Source of the DNA: Daphnia pulex
Lineage: Eukaryota > Arthropoda > Branchiopoda > Diplostraca > Daphniidae
DNA: 64,000 nucleotides
NCBI RefSeq assembly: GCF_021134715.1
Contig: NC_060019.1
Location: 2,852,001 to 2,916,000 of the forward strand
Reading direction: 5' to 3'
Position numbers and translations under genes: made by a program
The notes under the pieces: model-generated
The model's database searches: none
Told to the model about the DNA's origin: nothing
What the model saw: the letters and a program-made list of their open reading frames with translations, nothing else
Shown here: positions 12,056 through 24,110 of the stretch, in pieces
How positions within the stretch are numbered: position 1 is the stretch's first letter
How the letters are laid out: every line of letters begins with the position of its first letter

Positions 12056-13083
12056 TGGCAACGCAGGATGTGTAACTGCTCCATAGGGGGCTAAAATGCG
12101 GAATCCGCTGTGGATGCCACCAGGGGACACCACTAGATTTCAAATCGTCATAGGCTAAAGTTGTGCAAGTTTTAAGTTTATCTAGATTTTAATGCTTGTT
12201 TTATTTAAAAAATAGGCAGTAATAAATTAAATAGAAATTTTATAATGCAAACAAATTAAGAAAATGTTCCTGTATTCTCTTAAACATTCACGCATAGAAA
12301 ACATCAAACTAATATTAAAAATAAAAATAGACATTAATTCCGAAAACAATTATCGGCGGAATGTCGTAGATAACTAGACCTCTTATAACAAGTTATAAAA
12401 CAACGCTTCAATCAGAACCTCTGAGAATCTAATTATAATTAGGATTTCGCAAATAAAATAGGGTCTTAAAACGTGTAAAGGCCTACGTTTAAATATTGAG
12501 GATACACAAGACACGGAAGCACATAGGACGGTCAAGTCCATCACAACATGTGATATTAACAAGCGATCCACGATTCAAGTAGACCGAAATCATGGAGGGG
12601 CTTTCCAGATCTAAATCCGGAAAAGGCCTTAAAAATATAAAAAAAATATAGGCATGTTTGTCTTCGCACGCCGGATTTACCTGCGTTTGCAGAATTACAA
12701 AATTCCCACCCGATTAGGAGTTATTCAGCTCTAAAGTTTGGGTTTTTGAATTTTGTCAGAAAGTGGGGGGGCTTTGACATCCATTTTCGGAAAAGCGGGG
12801 GAGCTAGGGAAAAAACTAATTTTTCAAAAGGTTTATTGCATACTCAACCACCGAAATCCAAAAGGAATTTCCTTTCCGGATTTTATTGGTTGAGATGTGA
12901 CTGATTTAGTGAAAGGATAATTTAGCTGGTTTCCCTCCCTGGCTTGCAGCCATTTTTTCGTACGGTCCGCTGCGCTCCTGGCGGAAGCCAGCAGAAGGTC
13001 TTATATATCGGCCTTCACATTAGACCCATTGCATTTATACAGGCCTTCATATATAGTGAACCCAGATTTCTTATTGGCCGATT

Positions 13084-13178
13084 GGTTTTTTTGTTCGTCT
13101 CCTGTAGCAGACGTTTCTAGACAGAATCGACCACGCTACGAACGAAATTCTTCTGCTACAGGAGACAACAAAAAAACC
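13084..13178. repeat. Inverted repeat, ~27-base arms (MITE-like)
   Basis: Arms 13084-13111 and 13152-13178 are near-perfect reverse complements (GGTTTTTTTG...CTGTAGCAGA), with a 40-base spacer. This could be a very short non-autonomous element or a fold-back remnant. Confidence 0.75.
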
Positions 13179-13374
13179 AGTCACAAACAAAAATTAATTA
13201 AAAATTAACCAGATGGAATTGGGGATAGAAATAAAAATTAGGTAATAGAGAAATGAATAAAGTATTCACTGTTAGGAAGAAAAGGGGGAAAATCAAAGTT
13301 ATAGGTAAGAAAACAACTTTTTTAACGGGAAGAAGTTGGTTTTTCCATAAGACGCTGTAGGCGACACAGATCAA

Positions 13375-13443
13375 GTTGGACACAAATGAGATTTTCGAAT
13401 TTGCGGAGAATGCGCAACGCAGGATGTCCAACTACTCCATTGC
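13375..13443. repeat. Second copy of the 12031-12089 repeat, abutting a Helitron
   Basis: TGGACACAAATGAGATTT and GCAACGCAGGATGT are shared with 12031-12089, as is the following AACT.CTCCAT, with different DNA in between. The copy lies exactly where the Helitron helicase frame stops, so it probably marks the breakpoint or insertion that truncated the Helitron. Confidence 0.6.
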
Positions 13444-14352
13444 CTTTAGAGCGTAACGTGACATCATTGTTGCTTCGTCACAGATTATTAGGCTAGCATC
13501 ACGAATCAATTGTGCGCCGTATTCATGTTCTTCTATTCTTGATGTTGTGGTCTCGGTAATGGGTGGGTAGATTTGAAATTTGGAATGGTAAGTGGCTCCG
13601 TTTGTTAAAAGCGTAGCAGCGATTCCAGTTGACGCCACCGAGATCACTTTTTTCCCTTGACCTTGCAGGACGTTGATGAGGGTGTTGTACAGAAACGTCT
13701 TCCCAGTGCCACCTGGACCGTCTAAGAAAAATGTACGTGGCTGAATCAAGTTTGTGCTGGGTGCATTAATAGAATGCATAATTTGGTCGAATGCTTCACG
13801 CTGGGATGTGTTTAGTTGGGCCACCATTCTCTCCCCCATTAATCTTCTTTCTTGCCTTGTTATCACGCTATTTTCACCGTTTTCGTTGGAAAACCAGCTG
13901 ATAAATCATTTGAAAATCTGGCAACGGCAGATTGAAGTCTTCTAAAAGTCGACCGTTCATCTTCAGACTGTCTTGAATGCACTTGAGCGCCAGATTCTTC
14001 GCGATTTCAGCATCGTGTCCGCTTCTAGTGTAGTCCTCAATCATAAATGGAAGATTGTTTTCAAAAAGAAGAAAGGCGTTCGTCGGTGAACACAGACAGC
14101 AAATGTCAACAAAAAGTTGCCTCAATTCCGTAGGCATTTGAAATGCGGCAGCCTCCTGCATGACTCGTTCCCAAGTACTGTCCTCTTCAAGAAGGTTTCT
14201 CGAGATGGCAGCAGCCCTGAAACACGACATATCGAATTGATTTAGAAAAATAATAATGTAGATATAGAGCTTAAAAACTTACTTGAACGTTGGATGCTCA
14301 ACACCCCTGTGAATTTTTAGATTCTCAAAGCTTGTCGCCCCTTTGACGTTCA
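13432..14352 (-). pseudogene. Helitron Pif1-like helicase, 5' part only
   Basis: In a Helitron this region unwinds DNA during rolling-circle transposition. The preceding segment (VKGATSFENL, near 14300-14352) leads into a likely 60-base intron (GTAAGT donor near 14283, TTTCAG acceptor near 14224). Then come the WERVMQEAAAF and LFVDICCLCSP blocks typical of the Rep-helicase linker (14230-13874). The ATPase core follows (13866-13432): LNTSQREAFDQI, Walker A GPGGTGKTFLYN, the VASTGIAATLL strand and Walker B. Joining the two ORFs needs a small frame adjustment near 13870, so the copy is broken there as well as truncated at 13432. Confidence 0.85.
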
Positions 14353-14377
14353 AAGGAAGCAAGAGAAGACAGAATAG

Positions 14378-15529
14378 TTATATTTGCCGAATGCTGACAG
14401 AGTAGATCCTGCTGAGTAAGTTGGTTTGTCTTTTGCGAGGCTTCCAAGTACCGTCAAACACATAATGCAGGGGGATTTCTCTGTAGAACATGTCTCTGGC
14501 AGCAGGAGTGGTTCGATTCAAAATAAACCAAGCTGTCAGAGTGGTGTTTTTAGAGGCAGCTTTGTCCAATCCAGGTGTGAAAAAGACTAGCTCTTCTTGT
14601 GGAAGATGAACTGCTAGTCGTTGGATTGTATGGGATTTGTAGGCCAAAGGGAACTTTGACAAACGCCAGAAGGCTTCGGGTGCGCAGACGTACCTATTGT
14701 CCCGGTATTGAGCTATTTCATCCCACTTAATTGCAGATCCAGTACCTTGTTTTTTCGCACCCTGAGCCCCTTGTTCTTGCGTACCTTGGGCACCTTGTTC
14801 TTGCGTTCCTTGGGAACCTTGTTCTTGCGTACCATGGGCACCCTGTGTCCCGGTGATTGTTTTGGTTCCTTGACAGTCGACCCCCTTATGTATGTATTTG
14901 AAAAGATACCTAATGCTTTTGATGGATGCGCAGTACGTGACGTTGATGTGCGCGTTGAATTTCAAACAAAGGTATGGATTGTAAGGGACAACCCATCTGT
15001 TGTCCACCTGATAAATCTTGTTGTTCCGCTTTAAGGGATGTGTTTGTCCAGCTCTTCTGCGATACGTAGGGAACCCGTTGTTGCTCATGACAGTCTCAGA
15101 AACGAATTCTTTTGGGAAGGATTTGGTACATTCGCCATCATCCATGCACGGTGATTTGTCATTGAGATCTTTTCCACACGGTCCATGAATCATGTTGGAC
15201 ATGATGATTTCATAAAGTCTTGGGTGGGTTTCCTTATCAGGAATTTCTGCACAAATAGTTCGGTCGATGTTGGCTGATGTTCTGGGTATGTCGGGTTCGT
15301 CGATCCAGATGAGCATATGACAATGAGGGAGTTCAGGCTTCTGAAATTCGATAACGTGGATTCTTGCAGTAACTGCGCCAACAATTTGACGTTTTTGAAT
15401 GTCTTCGACTATCTCATTTTTCTTCAAGTTATAAACTCTTGCTACGACATCAGGTCTGTCCGAAGCAGAGGGGTACCAAGGGATGCTCAGATGCTGTTTG
15501 TGATTTCTTGCCACCACGTGCATGTACAA
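14378..15529 (-). pseudogene. Helitron Rep (HUH endonuclease) domain
   Basis: Helitron Rep is an HUH/Y2 nickase that starts rolling-circle transposition. Visible motifs: SASDRPDVVARVYNLK, then the metal-binding HUH box as LPHCHMLIW, then the YLFKYIHKG box with its paired Tyr residues. The nearby IMSNMIHGPCG and SPCMDDGECTKSFPK motifs also match Helitrons. The 383-residue ORF starts abruptly and lacks the usual N-terminal third. A glycine/glutamine repeat (about five imperfect copies of GTQEQGAQ, near 14740-14850) is inserted between the Tyr box and the rest; it is not part of standard Rep and looks like a young minisatellite. Confidence 0.88.
14740..14855 (-). repeat. Coding minisatellite inside the Helitron Rep
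   Basis: Imperfect 24-27 base units translating as GTQEQGAQ-like octamers. They keep the reading frame open through the array. Confidence 0.75.
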
Positions 15530-15544
15530 TCTAAGTTATAAAAT

Positions 15545-17146
15545 ACCTAAAATGAATATGTAAACAACAAGGGTAAATCACTTTTTGAACGAAGGTTCAC
15601 CTGTAACAGGTTGATTATGAAAAAATCGATCTTTTACACGATAGGGACTTAAAGATACAATGAACGGCCCTAGAAGCTAAAAAAAATTTAACTAGCGCGC
15701 GCCCATGAGGCGGCGTTTAAGATACGCAAACTAATAGTGTTTGCGAATTTGATTATTAGGCCTGTATGGATATAATGATTGAGATTTATTTCGATTATGG
15801 CCACGCTATTGGGCATTTCATTATTTCCCGGGAATGGCTATTCATGCCAATTTGTGATTTTTTACGAAATAAATTGTTAAATTGCAATATTCTTGGAAAA
15901 AAATTGTAAAATAACCGAACGGTGTGATTTATTTTAATAATAAATATTTATATCTATTTAAAAATCTAAATCAGTCAATAGTATGTTACAAATCACTTAT
16001 AAATAGGTCTACCTCAACCTATCGATATAATATATACGTAACTGTACTGTCGTGTACATCATAAATAGCGTGCTCTTCATTTTTCGTTGCACGAGGTTCA
16101 GAGTCTACAACTTCAATCAAGGTATTCTTTTTTAATTCGTAAGAGCACCATCTAGAAATTCTTTTTTTTAGATCTTAATTTTTTTTTACCTTAACCCTTT
16201 TGAAAAACCCTTGAGGCCTAAATTGAAGGTCGAATTCAATAAAATAGCTCAACTTTGTCGAATTGTTGCGGACTAACTATAAATTTAACCTCTCTGATTT
16301 TCAGATATGGTGTAAATCAATGTTTCTTTAATAATTAAAAAAAAAACGCGGTTACTCTACGAGGTCGCAGATTTCTGCTTCCGATTTTTTAAATCGGAAG
16401 CTTTTACACACTTTACATCAAATTTACTATACTTAAAATTAATTAAATAAAAAAAACAAATACAACCAATCGAAAGATCTTGAAAAACTGTTAAAGAATC
16501 TTTTATTTTAAATTCTTAAAAAATTAAATGGTCCGGTAAAAAGAACAATGGTCCGGTACACGCCATTGTTCTTAAGATACAGAATGGCTATTTTCATGGC
16601 TCAGAACAGCTGATGGAGGTTCAAGACTGCCTCCGAGACCACATTCCCATTCGGTGTACCGGGTTGACTTTTGTAATGGGTCAAACCCTCCTTCACTCGT
16701 TGTCTATCCGGAGTAAGGTTGACAACGTCAAAAGCACCCGCGTGTCAACCCCTCCCCACTTTCTCTACCCTCTTATTATACACTCGACCATCCCTTAAAA
16801 ACAAATCGCATTGGCCATTTACCCGAGGGAATCTTCGCTAAAATCAATCCCTCTTCCTCAACTTTGTCCATAATGAAAAAACAGAAATAAAACACTTGAA
16901 ACAACTGATCTTAAAATCTCTCTGCGGAGCAGTTGTTAGGCACATCCGTTCAGTAAAGAAGTCTGCTTCTTCCCCAGCCCAGCTTTATTATAAAAAAAAT
17001 TAAATATTCGGCATAAAAACTATACACACTTTTGATAAATATATTACTTATCATCTCCACTAAGTTTTTATACAAAAAGTCTTCATTATTTATGACTTTT
17101 AACTTAAATAACTTGAATTTAATGAACCTCGCCTAGCTTTACGTAA
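15545..17146. other. AT-rich stretch without a recognised gene
   Basis: No coding signal found. It contains a small palindrome (GCTTCCGATTTTTTAAATCGGAAGC near 16377-16401) and, at 17004-17025, a 22-base word (attcggcataaaaactatac core) that recurs at 18876-18897. Confidence 0.45.
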
Positions 17147-17315
17147 AATAATAATAAAAAAAAAACTGTACTTAAAGGTTGATGGCTGAGTTGAGGAAGG
17201 GAACACCAAACTAAAAGGTGTTTCCATCCAAGCTTGACGATACCGAATAATTTTTAGTTCGGTAATTTCCCAATTTATTAACTATTAAGGGGGTGAAGGA
17301 ATCTATAATTCCTGC
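17147..17315 (+). repeat. Left member of a long inverted terminal-repeat pair
   Basis: The reverse complement of this segment aligns end to end with 30311-30476. Shared features in order are GAATTATA, TCCTTCACCCCCTTAATAGTT, ATTCGG.AT.GTCAAGCT, AAACACC, a T-rich run and TTATTATTT. By eye about three quarters of bases match, and the first ~29 nearly all match. Orientation is inverted, as expected for terminal inverted repeats of a 13.3-kb element, though two independent copies of a dispersed repeat are possible. Confidence 0.6.
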
Positions 17316-17795
17316 AAAATTATTTTGTTTTGTTTCTCAATGCCTATTTTTTATTCCCTAAATCGACCACATCGCTTTTTACGAATGATGTCTGCTTGCT
17401 GGTGCTTCGAAGTCCGAAGAAGAAGGTCCGATTTCCAATGACTTTTTTAAAAATGAAGTTAATTGAAATGGTCAATGACAGATTTGATATTTTGATTATT
17501 GTTCATCTCTTTTTCAGCCTTCTCGAGTTGTGCTTGCTTCCAAGGATGTTTTTTCAAAGTAAAAACATTTACCTTTTTAAAGATACCTCAAGATATTGAA
17601 CTTTTTCTTATTTTTGTTCATAGATAAAATTGCGAAATTTGCTCAAAGAGAGAAACCAACGCTGATTTTGTATTGGAAATTTTATGAGCTTTTCACATCC
17701 GAAAAGTTCTTTATTTGGAATCTCATTATTCTTTATTTAGTATTAATTTGGACAAATTATGTGAACATTTTAGCTTAGACGACGTCTGACTGCAG

Positions 17796-18547
17796 TCAGA
17801 AACTAATGCACATGATTACGTGGCAACATCGCGAGCTGTCATAACAAAAACCAAGTTTTTCCTTAACCAAGCTGTGGTACCCTTGGAGCCAAACAGTGTT
17901 TTTGGGAGACATTTTTCTGTTCAGTTTGGCGGTTATTTTCGTCTCAACAGTGGATGAAAGTCTTCCATCCCTGCCACACTTCATTCTTGGATAAATTGTC
18001 TTCATTGCACCTAAAATAAAAAATAATTTTTATTAAATGTTGGAGAATTACGAAGTATTTCAAATTACCTCGGATCTCCTTCAGCTCTTTGGGATCCATT
18101 GCAATCTTCAGTTTGTTCCCGATTGTGGATTCCTTGTGAGTTGGTTTGTACAGTTCAAAGAAGTTTGAATCTTGGTACAGTTCTTTAAAGAACTCAAGTA
18201 TTCCCCTTTCCGGTTTTTTGCATTTCTCTTTTACTGATAATTTCACACTCTCCTTTATTGGAAAGCTTCCCAAAAAAAAACAGTATATGCAGAATTAGTA
18301 ATTTATGAATATTATATGTAAAATGTATATTACACATAAGTTGTACAGTGTACGCAATTACCTCTGGCGCATAGAATCCAGCTTGATTTTTCTTAAGTTC
18401 TTCAAGCCTATCTTGAATTGCTTGTACGGACACCGTAAAAGTTTCCTCTGGTGCATCGAAGGTTGCCGCAGTTTTCATCAGCCTCTTCTGCATATTTCTC
18501 AATTTCTTCTTCATCTCATAATTCTTCTTCTTGAAAGACATCACTTT
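17796..18547 (-). CDS. BEN-like coiled-coil protein (tentative), three or more exons
   Basis: Three exons join in phase: 18362-18547, 18069-18252 and 17796-18010 (stop). The first exon is a Lys/Glu-rich coiled coil (MSFKKKNYEMKKKLRNMQKR). The later part reads KIAMDPKELKEIRGAMKTIYP followed by VETKITAKLNRK, which resembles the C-terminal half of a BEN domain (a DNA/protein-binding module in chromatin factors and some transposons). The match rests on a short helical pattern, so the family call is weak. A further upstream exon may lie at 19148-19250, where KALSQKFKWVEYALLPDD is encoded. The gene lies just inside the left repeat at 17147-17315 and points outward. Confidence 0.45.
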
Positions 18548-18922
18548 CTGAAAATAAATGATATGGAATAAAGTTTTAAAAAATTTCATGACAAATATTA
18601 CCTTCTTCAAAAGACAATTTTTTTAAAGGCAGTTGTCAACTTCATCTGTAATAAAGAAGTTTGACGAAAACCTTTCCTTTTTTTCTCGCGGTTTGCCGGT
18701 TTGCCATTGTCGCCAAATGGGTTTGCCTCTGGTTGACCCAAGGAACGTTGAACGTTGATCCCCACTAACTTTTTATGCCACTTTTATTCATTATTTTTAG
18801 CTTTTTGCTATAAAAAACCTGAATTTTATAACCCTCGCCGAGCTGTGCAAGACCACGCTGCAACTTGGCATTAAAATATTCGGCATAAAAACTATACAGC
18901 CTTTAGGAAATTATACATAGGA

Positions 18923-19147
18923 AATTGTCCAAAACAATTACAAGAAACAGGACGCATCACCGTTATAATTTTAAGCATGGGTATATTTACAGAAAGACAC
19001 AAAATTCTCGTTTGACTTTCTTTGCTTGCATAACAGAAAAAATATTTACACAATACAAAAATACAATGGTTCGTTGATGGCGGACGCCATTTTTTCCTTC
19101 AAAATTGCTGGGCTGGAATAATATGGAAAATGACTGGAATGGTATGA
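18923..19147 (-). repeat. Dispersed ~225-base repeat, copy 1
   Basis: Matches 57933-58147 in the same orientation at roughly 85-90% by eye, from GTCCAAAAC to CTGGAATGGTATGA. It includes TTTTAAGCATGGGTATATTTAC and CAATTGCTGGGCTGGAAT-type blocks. Copy 1 overlaps a possible upstream exon of the BEN-like gene. It may be a small non-autonomous element or a shared gene-end sequence. Confidence 0.85.
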
Positions 19148-19589
19148 GTTGGGCCGAAGTATAAAACTCGTCAGCTCGGTCATCTGGAAGAAGAGCATAT
19201 TCCACCCACTTAAACTTCTGGGATAACGCCTTGCAGCCAATTGTTTGCATGTAAACGATATATATGTAACACCGTTAGATAAGTTGTATTATAACTCACC
19301 GCCTTTATAACTTAACATTGTTCCTTGCTTCAAGTATATATCTATATTTTCATCGTCGAATTCGTCCTCTATGCGTCCTTATTCGCGGACAAAAAGGAAC
19401 TGTTGGATGTAAACATCCAATAGTTTCAACGATAGAAGAAGATAGTGAAATATGTTTGTTAAAAAAATGTATTCATCATGAAATAATTTGACAAGTAAGG
19501 AAAGCAGAAATTATATTGGAAACATTTATGACAAAATATAATTCAATTTTGTGGTTTAGGGTGGTAAACTTCTTCAGTATCTGAAAATT

Positions 19590-19925
19590 AAAACAGATGT
19601 TAAAACTTCTACTTCTTCGACTTCTAGAACCGCTTTCAATATCCTCACTCCATCTCCACCTTCTTCAGTTTCTTCATCCACCACATCATTTTCCGATTTC
19701 GCCCCACCGTCAACTATTTCCTCTGTCTTGAGTTTCTTCATCCTCCACTTCTTCCGATTCTGCACCACCTTCAACTTCATCTCCTACTTTTTCAGTTTCC
19801 TCATTCCAGTCTACTCCGACGTTCCAAATTTTCCACAAACCTCTGACGCTGGTGCAAAAGCTGGCCAAAATTCCCTCAAGATCTTGGATCAATTGGCGAG
19901 TCGGTTAAATTATCAAGGCTTTTAA
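19590..19925 (+). other. Ser/Thr/Pro-rich coding relic across shifted frames
   Basis: The plus strand encodes Ser/Thr/Pro-rich text (SPPSSVSSSTTSFSDFAPPST, then in a second frame SSTSSDSAPPSTSSPTFS). It resembles the low-complexity region of a LINE ORF1, broken by at least one frameshift. I do not recognise a specific family. Confidence 0.3.
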
Positions 19926-20029
19926 CCTGCCACCACAAAAATAGGTAAAACAACGAAAGTAAAAGAAAACTCTTCTTTAAACATTAATTAACTTTTTCAT
20001 CAAACGCTCTTTGAAGTCCGGAAAATCCG

Positions 20030-21300
20030 GACATAAGTACGTTGGGCACTTACTCGTCATGTGAGCTATCTGTGTAAGCGATTACGTTGGGTGGGCCGAT
20101 TATGGCTAGAAGGGAGTTGAAAGTAGACGCGAGTGCTGTAGGTTGGCTTTGGCTTGCTTTTTTATAAGGGGGAACCATTTGGTGATATGGAGAGTAGGGG
20201 ACTAGGGTGCAGGCGGAGAAGATAATTGGCAGGGATTGAAGATTGGTGTCCCCGAGGAACTTGACGTTTTTGGTGTTAGGGATTCTTTGATCATTTAGGA
20301 AAAGTAGTAGGTCTTCACCGGGGTCATAGGCGTGGGTGAAAACGACTCAGGAGGATTCCAAAGCTGAGAATTCGAATTTCCACTTGCATTTGGCCATTTT
20401 GTCAAAGTAGGGTTTGCTGGATTATTTCTGCATTCTACAGGATGTGTGACTGTGGTGTAGAATTTGACGTCGTTTACGTATAGTTCGAGGTTGATGTTTT
20501 GGGTGGGGGGATTCGGAAAGTGGTAGAGCATAAGTTTCAATAGGATGGGACTGATCACGGAACCTTGAGGGACACATTTACTGATGGGTTTGGAATCAGA
20601 ATGGTGGCTGCATAGCCGGACACAAATTGAGCGGTTGTGGATGAAGTTCGTAAGCCAGCCGAGGCATATGCCTCGTATGTCAAGTTTGCCGAGTTTGTAG
20701 AGAAGGAGGCCTGATTTGATGCAGTAGTCCAGTTTTATTAGGTTGTCGGTGGTGCTGTGCTGTTTTCAGAAGCCTGCCTGCTCTGGGCTAAGAAGGTTTT
20801 GGTGCTCGACGAACCATGACAGACGGTTGGTAATGATCCTTTCGAATATTTTTCTGAAACAGGATGTGAGGCTGGTGGGCCTTAGGAATTGGGATCATCA
20901 GACGGTTTGCCGGGCTTGGCAAGGGGGGTAACTATGGTTTTTTTCCACACTTCAGGAACGTAAGCGTTGCTGTAAAGAGTGTTGAAAAGTCGAAGGAAGT
21001 TTTTTTTTGTTGTTTGGGGATAGATTCTTGATCATTTTATTGTGGATTAAGTCGAGGTAATTGCTTTGCTTAAGTTTTTCCTTGTTGCTTGTTCCAGCTC
21101 ATTCAGGGTTAAGTAACCGTTCTGGTTGTTTGGGGAGTTTTTTGAGATTTGGGAGTGAATGTGAATGTGAACGTCCTTGGCATAATGTGTCTGGAGGGTT
21201 GGTTGGACAGCTGAAAAGATTTAGGAAATTGTCAGCGATATCATTTATCGAGGTGAGCTAGTCCCCGTTGGGTGTAGTTATGGAGGGGGAATAGGAATAC
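20030..21300 (-). pseudogene. LINE reverse transcriptase fragment (jockey-like)
   Basis: Reading the minus strand from 21300 down, several frames give non-LTR reverse transcriptase blocks: IHNKMIKNLSPNNKKK, LTSCFRKIFERIITNRLSWF, LLSPEQAGF, then CVPQGSVISPILLKLMLYHFPNP (about 20640-20500). The catalytic box appears as YVNDV in place of YADDV, so its first catalytic Asp is lost. Stops and frame changes occur throughout. No endonuclease or 3' end is present in readable form. It is a dead insertion inside the 17.1-30.5 kb unit. Confidence 0.78.
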
Positions 21301-21630
21301 TGTTGTTACCTCGGCCGATCATTGCTTTCATAAAGGTCCAGATTGCTCTTTGTCTGGCTTGGATTTGATGAAAAGTCTTTTTTCTTGTGGTTTCTTCCCT
21401 TTTCCATGCAGCTCTTTTTACGGACGATGGATGGATGGATCTTTGCAGTGACAGTTGAAAAGTTTATTCTCCCATTTTTACTTACTAGCGATTTGCAATT
21501 TTTATTGGGTTTGTTGAATTGGCTTCGGATTAGAGAATTGGAAAGAAGATTAAGCAAGTTCTTCGTGGAGAGTGATTCAAGAAGAAGGAAGAGTCACCCG
21601 GAATTGTTTTGATCTTATTCCAGGTGAGAG

Positions 21631-22846
21631 GTGAAAATGAATTTTCTTTCCAAAAAAAGCGGTTGCCAATTAAGCAGACAGAGCTTGGTTGATACTGCAG
21701 ATGAAAAGATTGAGAAGATTGATGATGCAGAAGGAAAGGCTGAGATTGAAACATCTGCAATCGCCAACCAGGCTGTTTTACTCTCAACATCTCCTGATAA
21801 GGCGACGAATTCCACCAATCACGACATCCCGTTCATAACCGTCGAGACAACAGCGACTGAAGACCCTACAGTTTCAGCAGTGGGTGAGAAGATTCCTACG
21901 ACATTGGAAGTTTCTACAATCTCGACGGATGGTGAATCAAATTTACAGGCTAAACTCCAAGAAAAAAAGAAGGAAGTTTCCTTGGAAAGAAATCAGCTTA
22001 TAACTGAGCGATGAAGTTGGAAGATTTCTTACAGGATAGGTAATATTTCATTCTGTATTTTGCAATCCTGCTACACGTCACACAAAGACACCTTTGAGTT
22101 GGAGATGTACCTTCACCAGGAAGGGACTGGGGAGCTGAACGATTGCCTAGGTTGTTGGCTGAACTCAAAGACGAGCTTAAGTCACTCAAGCTCTCGGATA
22201 CTATCGTCACATTGCATCAAGATACTCAAACGAACATCATCGACGAAATATCAACTGCTTAGGCTTACACTAGCACACACCAAATTCCCGAGCAGCCTCA
22301 CCTCTGCTGCATCGAACACCTCACCTCTACTACAATCGCTTCCGTCACTGAAACCTCATACTGCAGACTGTCATACTGCATACTGCAGACACCCTTGTTG
22401 TTCCAGAGGATAGTGTCTGTTCATCAACCGATGAAAAATTGGTCGATTCGAGTCTATTCCTCAACGAGAACAAATGCTACGATTCAGTAGTTCCTGCTGG
22501 ACAAGACAAGTCGACTATTGTAACAACCGAAGACCCAGAAAAAGATCTTCCAGAATTATCACCTGAGCAACTACCGGTTTATCCAGTTGCTCTAGCGTTG
22601 AATCACCTGCCTGTGACGAACGAAAAACAAACACGAATCATCTTCGACCAAAACTCTCCACCCAAAAACAGATGGAAACACCACAGTTTCAAATTTACTG
22701 AGACCAGTCATAGAAGTACCCGTCGAGGACGAGAGCTTCCCACAGATTTCACTGGAAGACATTCCGGCAGAAATATTTATGAAAAAATATATCTAGTATG
22801 GTATTTGCTTTCAAACTGCTTGTTGCAACAAAATATTGTTGAATAA
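21631..22846 (+). pseudogene. LINE ORF1-like remnant, Ser/Thr/Glu-rich
   Basis: Two open segments (21631-22014, 127 codons; 22439-22846, 135 codons) encode Ser/Thr/Glu-rich text. The first ends in a Lys/Glu coil (LQAKLQEKKKEVSLERNQ) and is followed in another frame by DELKSLKLSDTIVTLHQDTQ, again coiled-coil-like. Such a layout suits a LINE ORF1 nucleic-acid chaperone, but no zinc knuckle is visible. The assignment depends on the RT just downstream. Confidence 0.45.
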
Positions 22847-22890
22847 ATGACTTTGGACACACTTTTCTTACACTTATATTATACTGTCGG

Positions 22891-24110
22891 ATGATTAAAT
22901 TTCCTGCGGTGCGTTGGACTCCTCAACGTCTTTCTGTGATGTATCTCCCTCCTTAGGAAAACCTTTTAGCTTGTCTGATGTAAAGAAGGCTTTCGACAGC
23001 ATGTGTTTCTCAAAGTCCATCGGCTCTGATTGCATCTCATCCGTCTGGCTTAGCCATTGTTTTGAATCAAATTTCATCTGATAGCCCATTTTTCTGCTTG
23101 CCTTAAACTTAGCTATTTACCAACGTGTTGGAAAACTGCCTCTATCGTCATTCTAAAAAAAGAATAACAAACAAAACTACCTTCATCCTAATTGCTTCCG
23201 CCTCATCAGTATCCTAAACAGCCTCTCCAAGATGTTTGAGAAACTCATTCTGGCCAAACTCAAATGCTTGGCATCTACACAGAACTGGTTCAGTCCCAGT
23301 CAACATGGCTTGGCCTGGTTATTCAACGGAGACAGCCTCTCTTTGTCTTCTTAAGCAAACCGAAGCCAATAAGAAAAATAAAATCTCAACTTGTTGTGCC
23401 TTTTTAGATATCAAGCCTTTCACGCGGCTTGACACCCAGCAATCCTAAACAGCTTGATACAAAATATATTGTCCTCCTCGTCGGGTAAAGATGTTAGGTT
23501 GTTTCTTTAGCGATTCAAACTATTTGGAACTTTTCTAAATTATATTGGGAGATTCACAAAAGGAAAAGAATAACAAAAACGTAAGCATCGGAAGAAAAAG
23601 TATGGAAAAACAAAGTACAGTAAAATTTATTTTTTAGCTATCGATCTACGTCGTCTGAATCTTTAGAATCTTCTTCCGACACCGACTTTCAGCGGAAAAA
23701 AGAAAAAAAAGAGGAAAAAAGGTTCAATAAAGTCAAGTCAGTCATTGACACGGATTGGTACCCAGCCATACTAAACAGCTTCATAAAAAAAGATTTTACT
23801 CGTCGTCTGGTAAAGATTTTAGGTTTTTTCCTTAGCTCCTGCTTCAGTACTCTGACCAACTCTCGGTCCTCTTTTGTTTCCAAAACTGAGCTCGGTTACG
23901 GCGTTACAAGAAAGTGTTCTCTCGCCTTTCCTATGGAACATACTGATAGAAAAGAGTTGCTAAGTCTTAACTTCCCTTTTTTCTTCTGCTTCATAGCTTA
24001 TGTGGACGACATTGTTCTCTGTTAAAAAATTTTAACTGCTTTTGCTAATCTCCAATCACTGTGTGATTCCTCTGTAGCTTTGGGCAGGACGGTAAAGCTA
24101 AATTTTAATG
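22891..24110 (+). pseudogene. LINE reverse transcriptase, disabled
   Basis: Blocks in order on the plus strand, in changing frames: PFSLSDVKKAFDSM and IGSDCISS (near 22950-23040), YLPTCWKTASIVILKK (23115), FRLISILNSLSKMFEKLILAKL (23190-23265), FSPSQHG (23295), then WYPAILNSFIKKDF (23755) and the catalytic AYVDDIVLC (near 24000). The segment with LDIKPF corresponds to the first catalytic Asp region. Many frameshifts and a gap of about 250 bases with repeated text (23400-23480 versus 23740-23830) show a broken, partly duplicated copy. Confidence 0.72.

Larger units (their letters stand above)
13432..15540 (-). mobile_element. Helitron fragment: Rep plus start of the helicase
   Basis: This is a rolling-circle transposon remnant read on the minus strand. 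Rep comes first (15529-14378), then the helicase linker and Pif1-like helicase start (14352-13432). The helicase is cut off after Walker B (LIICDEATMMS), so later helicase motifs are missing and the element cannot be autonomous. The part upstream of Rep is also absent; a Helitron N-terminal region in the same orientation occurs at 45416-46950. Confidence 0.88.

Noticed and set aside
14708..15034. 108-codon plus-strand ORF rich in Leu/Phe/Thr
   Set aside because: It is the antisense shadow of the Gly/Gln minisatellite in the Helitron Rep.
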